Source: Effusibacillus consociatus
GTDB taxonomy: Bacteria; Bacillota; Bacilli; Tumebacillales; Effusibacillaceae
NCBI RefSeq assembly: GCF_042652925.1
Contig: NZ_JBHSHC010000112.1
Span: forward strand, 248,001 to 312,000
Length of the DNA: 64,000 bases
Direction of reading: 5' to 3'
Numbering within the stretch: the first letter of the stretch is position 1; each line of letters starts with the position of its first letter. Both the position numbers and the translations under genes were made by a program. This document shows, piece after piece, positions 23,812 to 31,621 of the stretch. The notes beneath the pieces were generated by a model. The model searched no databases. It was given only the letters and a program-made list of their open reading frames with translations, and was not told the origin of the DNA.

Positions 23812-24837
23812 ATGAAAGAAATTCTTGAAAAGTTGATTGTGGGAGAGCATTTGACGGATGCGGAAGCTGAGCATGTAATGGATCAGATTATGGGTGGAGA
23901 GGCTACTCCCGCTCAAATCGCCAGTTTCTTAACCGCAATGCGCGTAAAAGGGGAAACAGTCGAAGAAATCACGGGATTGGTCCGGAGTATGCGAAAGCAT
24001 GCAACTCCAGTAGTGTCGGGCGTCGAGGGAATTCTTGATACGTGCGGTACAGGGGGAAGCGGAATATCGAAATTCAACATTTCAACTGCCTCTGCGTTTG
24101 TTACGGCGTCTGCAGGTGTTCCGATTGCGAAACACGGTAACCGGGCTATGTCAGGGAAGTCGGGCAGCGCCGATGTGCTCCAGGCATTAAACGTAAACAT
24201 TGAATTGACTGCAGAACAGGCAAAAGATTGTTTGGAGAACGCAGGCATATGTTTTATGTTTGCTCCCCTGTACCATCAATCGATGAAACATGCGGTCGGC
24301 CCCAGACGGGAATTAGGGTTCAAGACCGTGTTCAATATTTTGGGTCCGTTGACAAACCCGGCGGGTGCGAAACGACAAGTAATCGGTGTATTCTCTGCAG
24401 CGCTTCTTGAAAAAATTGCCCGTGTACTGCAAGCGTTGGGTGCGGAGCACGTTATGGTCGTTCATGGTTCGGACGGTTTGGATGAAATCACCGTAACGGG
24501 GCCCACGCAAGTGGCTGAATTACGCGGCGGCCAATTGGATGTATACGAAATTCACCCCGAAGATTTCGGGCTGCAAGTTTATCATCCGGAAGATCTTATT
24601 GGGGGGACTCCGGACAAGAATGCCGACATTATCCGTCGGGTCTTGCAAGGTGAAAAAGGGGCCGCCCGCGATATCGTTGTGCTGAATTCTGCAGCAAGTC
24701 TTTACGTGGCAGGGAAAGCAGACTCCATTCGGGATGGAGTGGTGATGGCTCAGAATTTAATCGATTCTCGTCTTGCTCTGGGGACTTTACAGCGATTGAT
24801 TGAAGTGTCGAATCGGTTTGTAAGGGAGTTGGCGTAA
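23812..24837 (+). CDS. trpD: Anthranilate phosphoribosyltransferase
   Basis: 341 aa; joins anthranilate to PRPP. Start at ATG 23812 after GAGCGGAGG. Motifs: LDTCGTGGSGISKFNIST (PRPP-binding glycine loop), KHGNRAMSGKSGSADVL, and GPRRELGFKTVFNILGPLTNP. It is the first gene after the attenuator: trpE, which leads the B. subtilis operon, is absent, so anthranilate must come from genes elsewhere. Confidence 0.98.
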   Translation: MKEILEKLIVGEHLTDAEAEHVMDQIMGGEATPAQIASFLTAMRVKGETVEEITGLVRSMRKHATPVVSGVEGILDTCGTGGSGISKFNISTASAFVTASAGVPIAKHGNRAMSGKSGSADVLQALNVNIELTAEQAKDCLENAGICFMFAPLYHQSMKHAVGPRRELGFKTVFNILGPLTNPAGAKRQVIGVFSAALLEKIARVLQALGAEHVMVVHGSDGLDEITVTGPTQVAELRGGQLDVYEIHPEDFGLQVYHPEDLIGGTPDKNADIIRRVLQGEKGAARDIVVLNSAASLYVAGKADSIRDGVVMAQNLIDSRLALGTLQRLIEVSNRFVRELA

Positions 24838-25629
24838 ATGATTCTTGACCGTATCGTTGCGGTTAAACAACAGGAAGTAGCCCAATTGAAAATGGAGCTC
24901 AATCTCCGGCAAGCGGAATCGGCCATTGCGAACATGCCTTCCACCCTTGGGTTCGAGAAATCGCTTCGTGCATCTGACGATACGGTTGCATTGATTGCGG
25001 AAGTGAAGAAGGCCTCACCTTCAAAAGGTGTAATCCGGCCGGACTTCGATCCGGTTCAAATCGCCAAACAGTATGAGGCAGCGGGTGCCGGCGCAATCTC
25101 GGTGCTGACTGATGTCCAATTTTTTCAGGGGCATCCGTCCTATTTGACCGAGATTCGGAAAGAAGCAGCTCTTCCGCTGCTTCGCAAAGACTTTATTATT
25201 GATGAATACCAGATCTATGAAGCAAGGTTAATTGGCGCAGATGCGATTCTATTGATTGCTGGGATCCTTACTACGGAACAACTTCGTCGTTATCGGGAAC
25301 TGGCCGGGGATCTCGGCTTGGATGCACTGGTGGAAGTGCATGACACCGAGGAATTGAAAAAAGCGTTGGAATCGGAAGCCCGCCTGATTGGCGTGAACAA
25401 CCGGGATCTGAGGACGTTTGACGTGGATTTGCAAACAACTGCCGAGGTCGCTTCGTATCTTTCTCCGAACAGTTTTCTTGTTTCCGAAAGCGGTATTTTC
25501 ACATATGAAGATGTAGAAACCGTAAAACAAGCGGGTGCCAAAGCGATTCTGGTAGGGGAATCGCTGATGCGATCTGAAGATATAGCCTCTGCGATCGATC
25601 GCTTACTGGGCAGGAAGATCGAAGCATGA
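24838..25629 (+). CDS. trpC: Indole-3-glycerol phosphate synthase
   Basis: 263 aa, (beta/alpha)8 enzyme closing the indole ring. Motifs: ALIAEVKKASPSKGVI with the catalytic Lys, LLRKDFIIDEYQIYEAR, GVNNRDLRTF and VSESGI. Starts directly after the trpD stop; ends overlapping trpF. Confidence 0.98.
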   Translation: MILDRIVAVKQQEVAQLKMELNLRQAESAIANMPSTLGFEKSLRASDDTVALIAEVKKASPSKGVIRPDFDPVQIAKQYEAAGAGAISVLTDVQFFQGHPSYLTEIRKEAALPLLRKDFIIDEYQIYEARLIGADAILLIAGILTTEQLRRYRELAGDLGLDALVEVHDTEELKKALESEARLIGVNNRDLRTFDVDLQTTAEVASYLSPNSFLVSESGIFTYEDVETVKQAGAKAILVGESLMRSEDIASAIDRLLGRKIEA

Positions 25630-26258
25630 CTCAGATTAAAATCTGCGGATTGAAAACGCGAGAGGCTTTGGAAGTGGTTTCTGAATCAGGAATCGACTAT
25701 ATAGGTTTTGTTTTCGCAAAGAGCAAGCGGCAGATTACACCGGAAGAAGTCCGGAAACTGACGGCGGAATTGCAGACGCCCAAGCGAATCGGAGTGTTCG
25801 TCAACGAGACGCTGGACTCTTTGCTTTCGGTTGGGGAATCTGCCGGGTTAGACGGTTTCCAGCTTCATGGGTCCGAATCGCCCGAGCTTTGCAGAAGTTT
25901 GAAAGAACAAAGCGGAAAGCTTGTGTGGAAAGCTTGGCAGGTACGGCTTGATCCATCCGATCACCAGATTCAGGAGTACGGGGAAACAGTGGATGCAATT
26001 CTCCTCGATTCTTATGATCCGGGGTTGCCCGGGGGTACGGGCAAGACTTTCCCATGGCAGGGAATCGTACGGTTTCGAGAATTGGTTCCGAACGTTCCGC
26101 TGTTCGTAGCAGGCGGTCTCTCAGCTGATAATGTGGCGGATCTCCTTGCAGGGTATCGGCCGGACGGAGTGGATGTTTCGTCCGGTGTAGAAACAAACGG
26201 CGTGAAAGATGCAGACAAAATGAGACTGTTTATTCAAAAAGTGAGGGAGAGAGACTGA
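25626..26258 (+). CDS. trpF: Phosphoribosylanthranilate isomerase
   Basis: 210 aa, (beta/alpha)8 isomerase. The N-terminal KICGLKTREAL carries the catalytic Cys, GFVFAKSKRQI follows, and the general-acid Asp lies in LLDSYDPGLPGGTGKTF. C-terminal GGLSADNV and GVDVSSGVE bind phosphate. Overlaps trpC by four bases and trpB by one. Confidence 0.97.
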   Translation: MTQIKICGLKTREALEVVSESGIDYIGFVFAKSKRQITPEEVRKLTAELQTPKRIGVFVNETLDSLLSVGESAGLDGFQLHGSESPELCRSLKEQSGKLVWKAWQVRLDPSDHQIQEYGETVDAILLDSYDPGLPGGTGKTFPWQGIVRFRELVPNVPLFVAGGLSADNVADLLAGYRPDGVDVSSGVETNGVKDADKMRLFIQKVRERD

Positions 26259-27442
26259 TGTATCCGGATCAGAAAGGGCGTTTTGGGAAATTCGGGGGGA
26301 AATTTGTCCCTGAAACGTTAATGAACGCGTTGGAACAACTTGAGCAGGACTATTACCGGCTGCGCCAGGATCCTCAGTTCCAACAGGAATTATCGGAGTT
26401 GTTAACCGAATATTCGGGTCGACCTACCCCGCTTTATTTCGCGCGGCATTTAACGAATGAACTGGGCGGCGCAAAGATCTATCTAAAGCGGGAGGATTTG
26501 AATCATACCGGGGCCCATAAAATCAATAACACATTGGGACAAGGGCTGCTTGCCAAATTCACCGGGAAAAAAAGAGTGATCGCAGAAACCGGTGCCGGTC
26601 AGCACGGGGTGGCAACCGCTACGGTAGCGGCTCTTCTCGGACTTGAATGTACTGTATTTATGGGAGAAGAAGACATTCGACGCCAGGAATTGAACGTGTT
26701 CCGGATGAAGCTTCTGGGAGCGGAAGTCGTTCCGGCAAAATCAGGAACGCGCACTCTAAAGGATGCTACAAACGAAGCGATCCGTCACTGGGTGGAACAT
26801 GTGGAAGATACATTCTATATCATTGGCTCGGTTGTGGGACCACATCCGTACCCAATGATGGTTCGTGACTTCCAGCGCATCATCGGGGATGAAACCCGCC
26901 GGCAGTTTTTGGAGAAAGAGGGACGTCTGCCAGATGAGATTGTTGCCTGTGTAGGGGGCGGCTCGAATGCGATGGGTATTTTTTACCCGTTCGTCAATGA
27001 TCCCGTTCAGCTCACAGGTGTGGAAGCGGCAGGTGAAGGAACGGATACCGAGCGTCACGCTGCAACGATCAGCAAAGGACGACCGGGTGTGATCCACGGT
27101 TCCTTGACCATGCTGTTACAGGATGAATACGGCCAGGTATTGCCCGCTCATTCGATCTCAGCAGGACTTGATTATCCGGGAATCGGACCGGAACACGCCC
27201 ATTTGGCAGACAGCGGACGGGCGAAGTATGTTTCGATCACCGATCAGGAAGCGCTTGACGGATTACAGGCTCTTACCCGGATCGAAGGCATTATTCCCGC
27301 ACTGGAAAGCGCACATGCGATTGCACACGTGCTAAAAATAGCTCCAAAGTTACCGAAAGAATACGCGATTGTGGTCTGTTTGTCAGGCCGCGGCGATAAG
27401 GATATGCAAAGTGTCATGGGATACCTGGGGGTGGAATCATGA
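26258..27442 (+). CDS. trpB: Tryptophan synthase beta subunit
   Basis: 394-aa PLP enzyme of the TrpB1 type. Motifs: GRPTPLYFARHL, LKREDLNHTGAHKINN with the PLP lysine, ETGAGQHGVATATVAA, and the phosphate-binding CVGGGSNAMG. Its length and the adjacent trpA fit the standard alpha2beta2 enzyme. Confidence 0.98.
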   Translation: MYPDQKGRFGKFGGKFVPETLMNALEQLEQDYYRLRQDPQFQQELSELLTEYSGRPTPLYFARHLTNELGGAKIYLKREDLNHTGAHKINNTLGQGLLAKFTGKKRVIAETGAGQHGVATATVAALLGLECTVFMGEEDIRRQELNVFRMKLLGAEVVPAKSGTRTLKDATNEAIRHWVEHVEDTFYIIGSVVGPHPYPMMVRDFQRIIGDETRRQFLEKEGRLPDEIVACVGGGSNAMGIFYPFVNDPVQLTGVEAAGEGTDTERHAATISKGRPGVIHGSLTMLLQDEYGQVLPAHSISAGLDYPGIGPEHAHLADSGRAKYVSITDQEALDGLQALTRIEGIIPALESAHAIAHVLKIAPKLPKEYAIVVCLSGRGDKDMQSVMGYLGVES

Positions 27443-28263
27443 GCCGGATCGAATCGGTTTTTGAACGTTTAAAAGCGAAAGGGGAAACGGCATTCATCCC
27501 TTTTATCACAGTAGGAGACCCCAATCTGGAATGGACCGAACGAATCGTCAGCGATTTGGAAAAAGCAGGAGCTGATATTATAGAGCTCGGGATTCCCTAT
27601 TCGGATCCGCTTGCCGACGGTCCTGTGATTCAGGAGGCTGCTTTGCGTTCTCTCAATCAAGGTACCAAGATCACGGATGCATTCGAGTTGGTTCGAAATT
27701 TGCGTCAATCGGGAGTACAGGTGCCTTTGATTTTGTTCACGTACGTCAATCCCGTTATTCAGTGGGGAGTTGATAACTTCTTTGCCAGCGCAAAAGAAGT
27801 GGGGGCAGACGGGGTGATCATACCCGATTTACCGTACGAAGAGAGTGAGGAGGCCCGTTTGGCTGCGGCAAAATATGAAGTGGATCTGATTCCACTGATT
27901 GCGCCAACAAGCCGCCAGCGGATCGAACGGATTGCAAAAGACGCAACCGGCTTCGTTTATTGTGTGTCGTCACTTGGAGTAACTGGAATGCGAAATCAAC
28001 TTTCAGCGGAGCTGCCCGAGTTTGTGGGAAGTGTTCGTGCAGCAACATCGCTTCCGATTGCGGTTGGATTCGGTGTTAGCACGCCGGAACAAGCTGAACA
28101 GATTCGTGGATTTGCTGATGGAGTAATCGTCGGATCGGCCATCGTTCGTCGTGTTCAGCCTTTGGCTGACTCGGTTGCAGCCGGTGATCAAACTCAGATC
28201 AATCAGGCTTATGAAGATCTTTTACAGTTTGTCTCCGCTTTGAAGGAGCCGTTGCGAGGATGA
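27439..28263 (+). CDS. trpA: Tryptophan synthase alpha subunit
   Basis: 274 aa; cleaves indole-3-glycerol phosphate and channels indole to TrpB. Catalytic Glu in ADIIELGIPYSDPLADGP and Asp in GVIIPDLPYEE; the SSLGVTGMRNQ loop 6 is typical. Overlaps trpB and tyrA by four bases each. Confidence 0.98.
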   Translation: MSRIESVFERLKAKGETAFIPFITVGDPNLEWTERIVSDLEKAGADIIELGIPYSDPLADGPVIQEAALRSLNQGTKITDAFELVRNLRQSGVQVPLILFTYVNPVIQWGVDNFFASAKEVGADGVIIPDLPYEESEEARLAAAKYEVDLIPLIAPTSRQRIERIAKDATGFVYCVSSLGVTGMRNQLSAELPEFVGSVRAATSLPIAVGFGVSTPEQAEQIRGFADGVIVGSAIVRRVQPLADSVAAGDQTQINQAYEDLLQFVSALKEPLRG

Positions 28264-29369
28264 TTCAATACAATAAAATCTTGATCGTCGGGTGTGGATT
28301 GATCGGCGGATCACTTGCGCTGGCATTCCGTTCCCATGGAGTGGTGAAAGAGATTGTCGGAGTCGACTTGGATACGGAAGGGTTGAATAAAGCACTTTCC
28401 TTAGGGGTGATTGATGCCGCTTATTCCCGTGTTGAAGAAACGGTGAGTGATGTCGATTTGATCATCCTTGCAGTGCCTGTCCAGCAGACCATCCGTCAAC
28501 TTGAAATCTTGTCAAAGCTCCCGATCAAAAAAGGCTGCATCATAACCGATGTATCCAGTACAAAATCGGATATCTGCAAATATGCACGGACTCATATGCC
28601 TAAAGATATCTCCTTCGTCGGCGGACATCCAATGGCAGGATCCGAAAAATCGGGAATAACGGCCGCCAGCCCAAGATTGTTTGAAAACGCCGCCTACATC
28701 CTCACACCTGACCCGGATTGTGATCCTGCAGCAGTAGACAAGGTCAGAAAGACATTTGAACAGATCCGGGCACATGTACTTGTGATGGACCCTGTCCAAC
28801 ACGACCAGATTGTCGCAGCAGTGAGCCACGTGCCTCACGTTGTGGCGGCGCTGCTTGTTGACCAAGTGGCTGATCTGGGGCAAGCCAACCCGCTGTACAG
28901 CAGGTTGGCTGCTGGCGGATTTCGGGATGTAACGCGCATCGCATCGGGGAGTCCGGTCATGTGGCGGGATATTATTTTGACCAACCGCGAACCGGTCCTC
29001 TATTTGTTGAAAGATTGGATCAAACGAATTGAAGATATCGTGAATTGGATCAATGAGGCGGATCCGAAGGAAATTGAATCATTCTTTGCGAGAACGAGAG
29101 ATTGGCGGGATGCTTTGCCTGCCAAAGCCAAAGGAGCCGCTACACATTATTACGAATTCACGATTGACGTGGAAGATAAACCGGGGATTATCGGAAATGT
29201 GGCTACCATTCTTGGCCAGCATGAAATCAACTTGCGAAACATTGGAATTCTGGAAAATAGGGAAGAGGTAAACGGGCAGCTGCTGCTCTCGTTCTCCTCC
29301 TTCCGGGATCAAGAAGAGGCAATGCGCCTGCTGCTTGGGCATGGCTACAAGGTATATGTCCGAGAGTAA
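28260..29369 (+). CDS. tyrA: Prephenate dehydrogenase with ACT domain
   Basis: 369 aa; oxidises prephenate to 4-hydroxyphenylpyruvate for tyrosine. N-terminal NAD-binding VGCGLIGGSLALAF, the central GGHPMAGSEKSGI with active-site His, then a C-terminal ACT domain (VEDKPGIIGNVATILG) for feedback by tyrosine. Directly coupled to trpA; hisC, which sits between them in B. subtilis, is missing. Confidence 0.96.
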   Translation: MIQYNKILIVGCGLIGGSLALAFRSHGVVKEIVGVDLDTEGLNKALSLGVIDAAYSRVEETVSDVDLIILAVPVQQTIRQLEILSKLPIKKGCIITDVSSTKSDICKYARTHMPKDISFVGGHPMAGSEKSGITAASPRLFENAAYILTPDPDCDPAAVDKVRKTFEQIRAHVLVMDPVQHDQIVAAVSHVPHVVAALLVDQVADLGQANPLYSRLAAGGFRDVTRIASGSPVMWRDIILTNREPVLYLLKDWIKRIEDIVNWINEADPKEIESFFARTRDWRDALPAKAKGAATHYYEFTIDVEDKPGIIGNVATILGQHEINLRNIGILENREEVNGQLLLSFSSFRDQEEAMRLLLGHGYKVYVRE

Positions 29370-29397
29370 GGAAACCAGTGAAAAAGGGGCTCGTACT

Positions 29398-30696
29398 ATG
29401 CTTGAAATTCAACCTGTTCAACAACCCTTGAATGCGGTTGTGGAAGTTCCAGGCTCAAAAAGCATATCAAACCGTGCTCTGCCCATTGCCGCTTTGGCAA
29501 CAGGAACGAGCACACTGCGCAATATGTTATTTAGTGACGACAGCCGTTATTTTATGAGCTGTCTGCAAAAACTCGGGTTTCAGTTGGAAATTGATGAAGA
29601 TACTAAGACGGTTGTGGTAGAAGGACTTGGGGGTACCCTACCTTCCCATGACGGAATCCTCGATCTGTTTGTCGGCAATGCCGGTACGGCCGCGCGATTC
29701 CTGACTGCGTTTGTGTCAATCGGCGTAGGCACTTACCGGATCGATGGAATACCCAGGATGAGGGAACGTCCGATTCAGGATTTGATCGATGCGCTGCAAA
29801 CATTGGGTGTGTCGATTCGATCGGAGCTAGGGACAGGTTGCCCGCCGGTTCTTGTGGAAGCAAATGGGCTTCCGGGAGGCGAAGTGTCGATACCCGGGAA
29901 CAAAAGCTCCCAATACCTGTCAGCGCTGCTTCTGACAGCACCGTACGCAAATCGGGATGTGGAAATAAAAGTTTCAGGTGAACTTTTATCCGCTCCTTAT
30001 ATTGACATGACAATACGGATGATGTCTCAGTTTGGAGTTCAAGTGGAAACCCATGGGGACAATGTGTTTCACATTGCTGCCGGGCAGCGGTACAAAGCAA
30101 GGGATTATATAGTCGAACCGGACGCTTCCAGTGCTTCCTACTTTGCAGCTGCACCCGCCATTGCGGGGGGGAGAGTACGGGTAACCAACCTGTCTCGGGA
30201 TTCCCTGCAGGGGGATGCCCTTTTTGCCGGTTTATTGGAGCAAATGGGATGTCAAGTTCGTTGGGGAACTGATTATATCGAGGTCGAAAAGCGGGACGGT
30301 CAAACGCTGCGCGGTATCGACGTAGATCTAAACGAGATGTCGGATACTACGATGACACTTGCAGTTGTTGCTCCGTTTGCGTCTACTCCAACCACGATCC
30401 GGAATATCGGACATATCAGAATCAAGGAAACAGACCGGATTCATGCGGTTGTGACCGAACTTCGGAAGCTCGGGGTTCAGGTAGAAGAGTGGGAGGATGG
30501 TATGCGAATTTATCCCGCTTCGCAAATTCGACCGGCTGAAATTGATACGTATGACGATCACCGGATGGCGATGGCATTTGCATTGGTGGGACTGCGAGTG
30601 AACGGAGTGAAAATCAAGGATCCGGGATGCGTCTCCAAGACATTCCCGACCTATTTTGAAGTATTTACAAAAATGTGCAACCCTACAACGACCTGA
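29398..30696 (+). CDS. aroA: 3-Phosphoshikimate 1-carboxyvinyltransferase (EPSP synthase)
   Basis: 432 aa with the start at ATG 29398 (after AAAAAGGGG); an upstream in-frame ATG at 29335 overlaps tyrA and is less likely. Makes EPSP from shikimate 3-phosphate and PEP. Motifs: VPGSKSISNRAL, GNAGTAARFLTAF, RMRERPI, NKSSQYLSALL and IKETDRI. Called aroE in B. subtilis, where it likewise ends the supraoperon. The stop codon is inside the terminator hairpin. Confidence 0.97.
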   Translation: MLEIQPVQQPLNAVVEVPGSKSISNRALPIAALATGTSTLRNMLFSDDSRYFMSCLQKLGFQLEIDEDTKTVVVEGLGGTLPSHDGILDLFVGNAGTAARFLTAFVSIGVGTYRIDGIPRMRERPIQDLIDALQTLGVSIRSELGTGCPPVLVEANGLPGGEVSIPGNKSSQYLSALLLTAPYANRDVEIKVSGELLSAPYIDMTIRMMSQFGVQVETHGDNVFHIAAGQRYKARDYIVEPDASSASYFAAAPAIAGGRVRVTNLSRDSLQGDALFAGLLEQMGCQVRWGTDYIEVEKRDGQTLRGIDVDLNEMSDTTMTLAVVAPFASTPTTIRNIGHIRIKETDRIHAVVTELRKLGVQVEEWEDGMRIYPASQIRPAEIDTYDDHRMAMAFALVGLRVNGVKIKDPGCVSKTFPTYFEVFTKMCNPTTT

Positions 30697-30725
30697 TACA
30701 AATCTTTGTATCAGGTTTTATTTTT
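30691..30725 (+). terminator. Terminator of the aromatic supraoperon
   Basis: A 12-bp stem, ACCTGATACAAA with TTTGTATCAGGT, closing a two-base loop and followed by a T-rich tract. The aroA TGA is in the left arm. Confidence 0.9.
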
Positions 30726-30741
30726 GCTCGAAACTTTTAAT

Positions 30742-30761
30742 TTGTGAAAAATTTATCACAG
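30742..30761 (+). promoter_or_regulatory. Rex-box-like palindrome
   Basis: TTGTGAA (30742-30748) and ATCACAG (30755-30761) with an AT-rich centre. It agrees at about 18 of 20 positions with the Bacillus Rex operator form TTGTGAA-N6-TTCACAA. It is 18 bp upstream of the -35 box of the following promoter, and a rex gene is present at 57023. Confidence 0.6.
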
Positions 30762-30779
30762 ATTATAATAAATATAATC

Positions 30780-30808
30780 TTGACAACCTAACGACCGTTC
30801 GATACTAT
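30780..30808 (+). promoter_or_regulatory. Strong SigA-type promoter
   Basis: Perfect TTGACA (30780-30785), a 17-nt spacer and TACTAT (30803-30808). Transcription would begin near 30815. Confidence 0.75.
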
Positions 30809-30814
30809 AAAGAT

Positions 30815-30884
30815 GCAAGGCTTGAGTTCTGGTTTCTCTCCACTCCTATCATTTTCCTGTCCCGATTGGGACGGGGCTTTTTTT
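30815..30884 (+). ncRNA. Candidate short RNA (about 70 nt) or attenuated leader
   Basis: The stretch between the promoter at 30780 and a strong intrinsic terminator has no open frame worth naming. It holds two pyrimidine-rich, C-containing single-stranded stretches (TCTCTCCACTCC, TTTTCCTGTCCC). Promoter, short body and terminator are the layout of a trans-acting sRNA. The alternative is an attenuator for the membrane gene at 30992. Confidence 0.45.
30856..30884 (+). terminator. Strong intrinsic terminator
   Basis: CCTGTCCC (30856-30863) pairs with GGGACGGG (30868-30875, one G-U) around the tetraloop GATT, then seven T (30878-30884). Confidence 0.85.
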
Positions 30885-30991
30885 ATTTATGAAAGGGCTT
30901 ACATTTTTAGTCGGTCTTTCTGGTTAGACCGCTTCATAAAGATATAGAGAGAACTTGTACTTGTGTGGAAAAGTAACGGGAGGGAGAAAAC

Positions 30992-31504
30992 GTGCTCAAT
31001 CGAAAGGTATTCCTGCATGCCGTACTGGCTCAGGTTCTGATCTGTTTTTGGATCTTTGTGAAAATTTTCTTCCTGCCCTATCTGATATGGAAACTGCTCG
31101 GCACGTCACCGTTGGCTGCGCGGATTGGAGATTTGTCGGTGATTGCAATGGGCACTCTGGCTGCCTTGACAATGGGAGTGATCGGATATTGGCATGCAGC
31201 ACGGTATCCGGTTGGGAGTTCCCGAGTAGGGTTAGCTCTCTTGTCGATGTTTTTTATCCACGCTCCCTTGTTTCTGTTTTTGATTTATAAATGGATGTTT
31301 GGCAGTGCTTGGGATACCTACTGGTCGCTTTATTTGTCGGGATGGCTGTCGATTGTCACGCATCCCATGATCCTGGTCGGGTTTTACGGGGAATGGGTGG
31401 ATGTGATCGGAACGATCCTCTTATGCGGCTGTTATCTCGCGGGGGTTTGGATGTATTTTGACGAGAGCAAGGACTTTCGGGTCACCCGGATCAAAAGTCG
31501 TTGA
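30992..31504 (+). CDS. Multi-pass membrane protein (170 aa), hypothetical
   Basis: GTG start 30992 after GGGAGGGAG. Four to five transmembrane helices with several aromatic residues (LICFWIFVKIFFLPYLIW; SMFFIHAPLFLFLIYKW; STHP-type loop; VIGTILLCGCYLAGVWMYF). There are scattered His and Cys residues but no recognisable motif. It lies behind the Rex-box/promoter/terminator unit, so if read-through occurs it may respond to redox state. A respiratory or transport role is speculation. Confidence 0.7.
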   Translation: MLNRKVFLHAVLAQVLICFWIFVKIFFLPYLIWKLLGTSPLAARIGDLSVIAMGTLAALTMGVIGYWHAARYPVGSSRVGLALLSMFFIHAPLFLFLIYKWMFGSAWDTYWSLYLSGWLSIVTHPMILVGFYGEWVDVIGTILLCGCYLAGVWMYFDESKDFRVTRIKSR

Positions 31505-31520
31505 CTCAAATGATTTGCAA

Positions 31521-31547
31521 AAAGAATCGCCAAGCGCGGTTCTTTTT
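31521..31547 (+). terminator. Terminator after the 30992 gene
   Basis: AAGAATCGC (31522-31530) pairs with GCGGTTCTT (31536-31544, one G-U), followed by T5. Confidence 0.8.
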
Positions 31548-31621
31548 CTATTTTGTTCCGAATGAAAACAGATCTGGGACAAATACTATTTTTAGCAAAA
31601 TTTTGAAGGAGGAGTGTCCGG

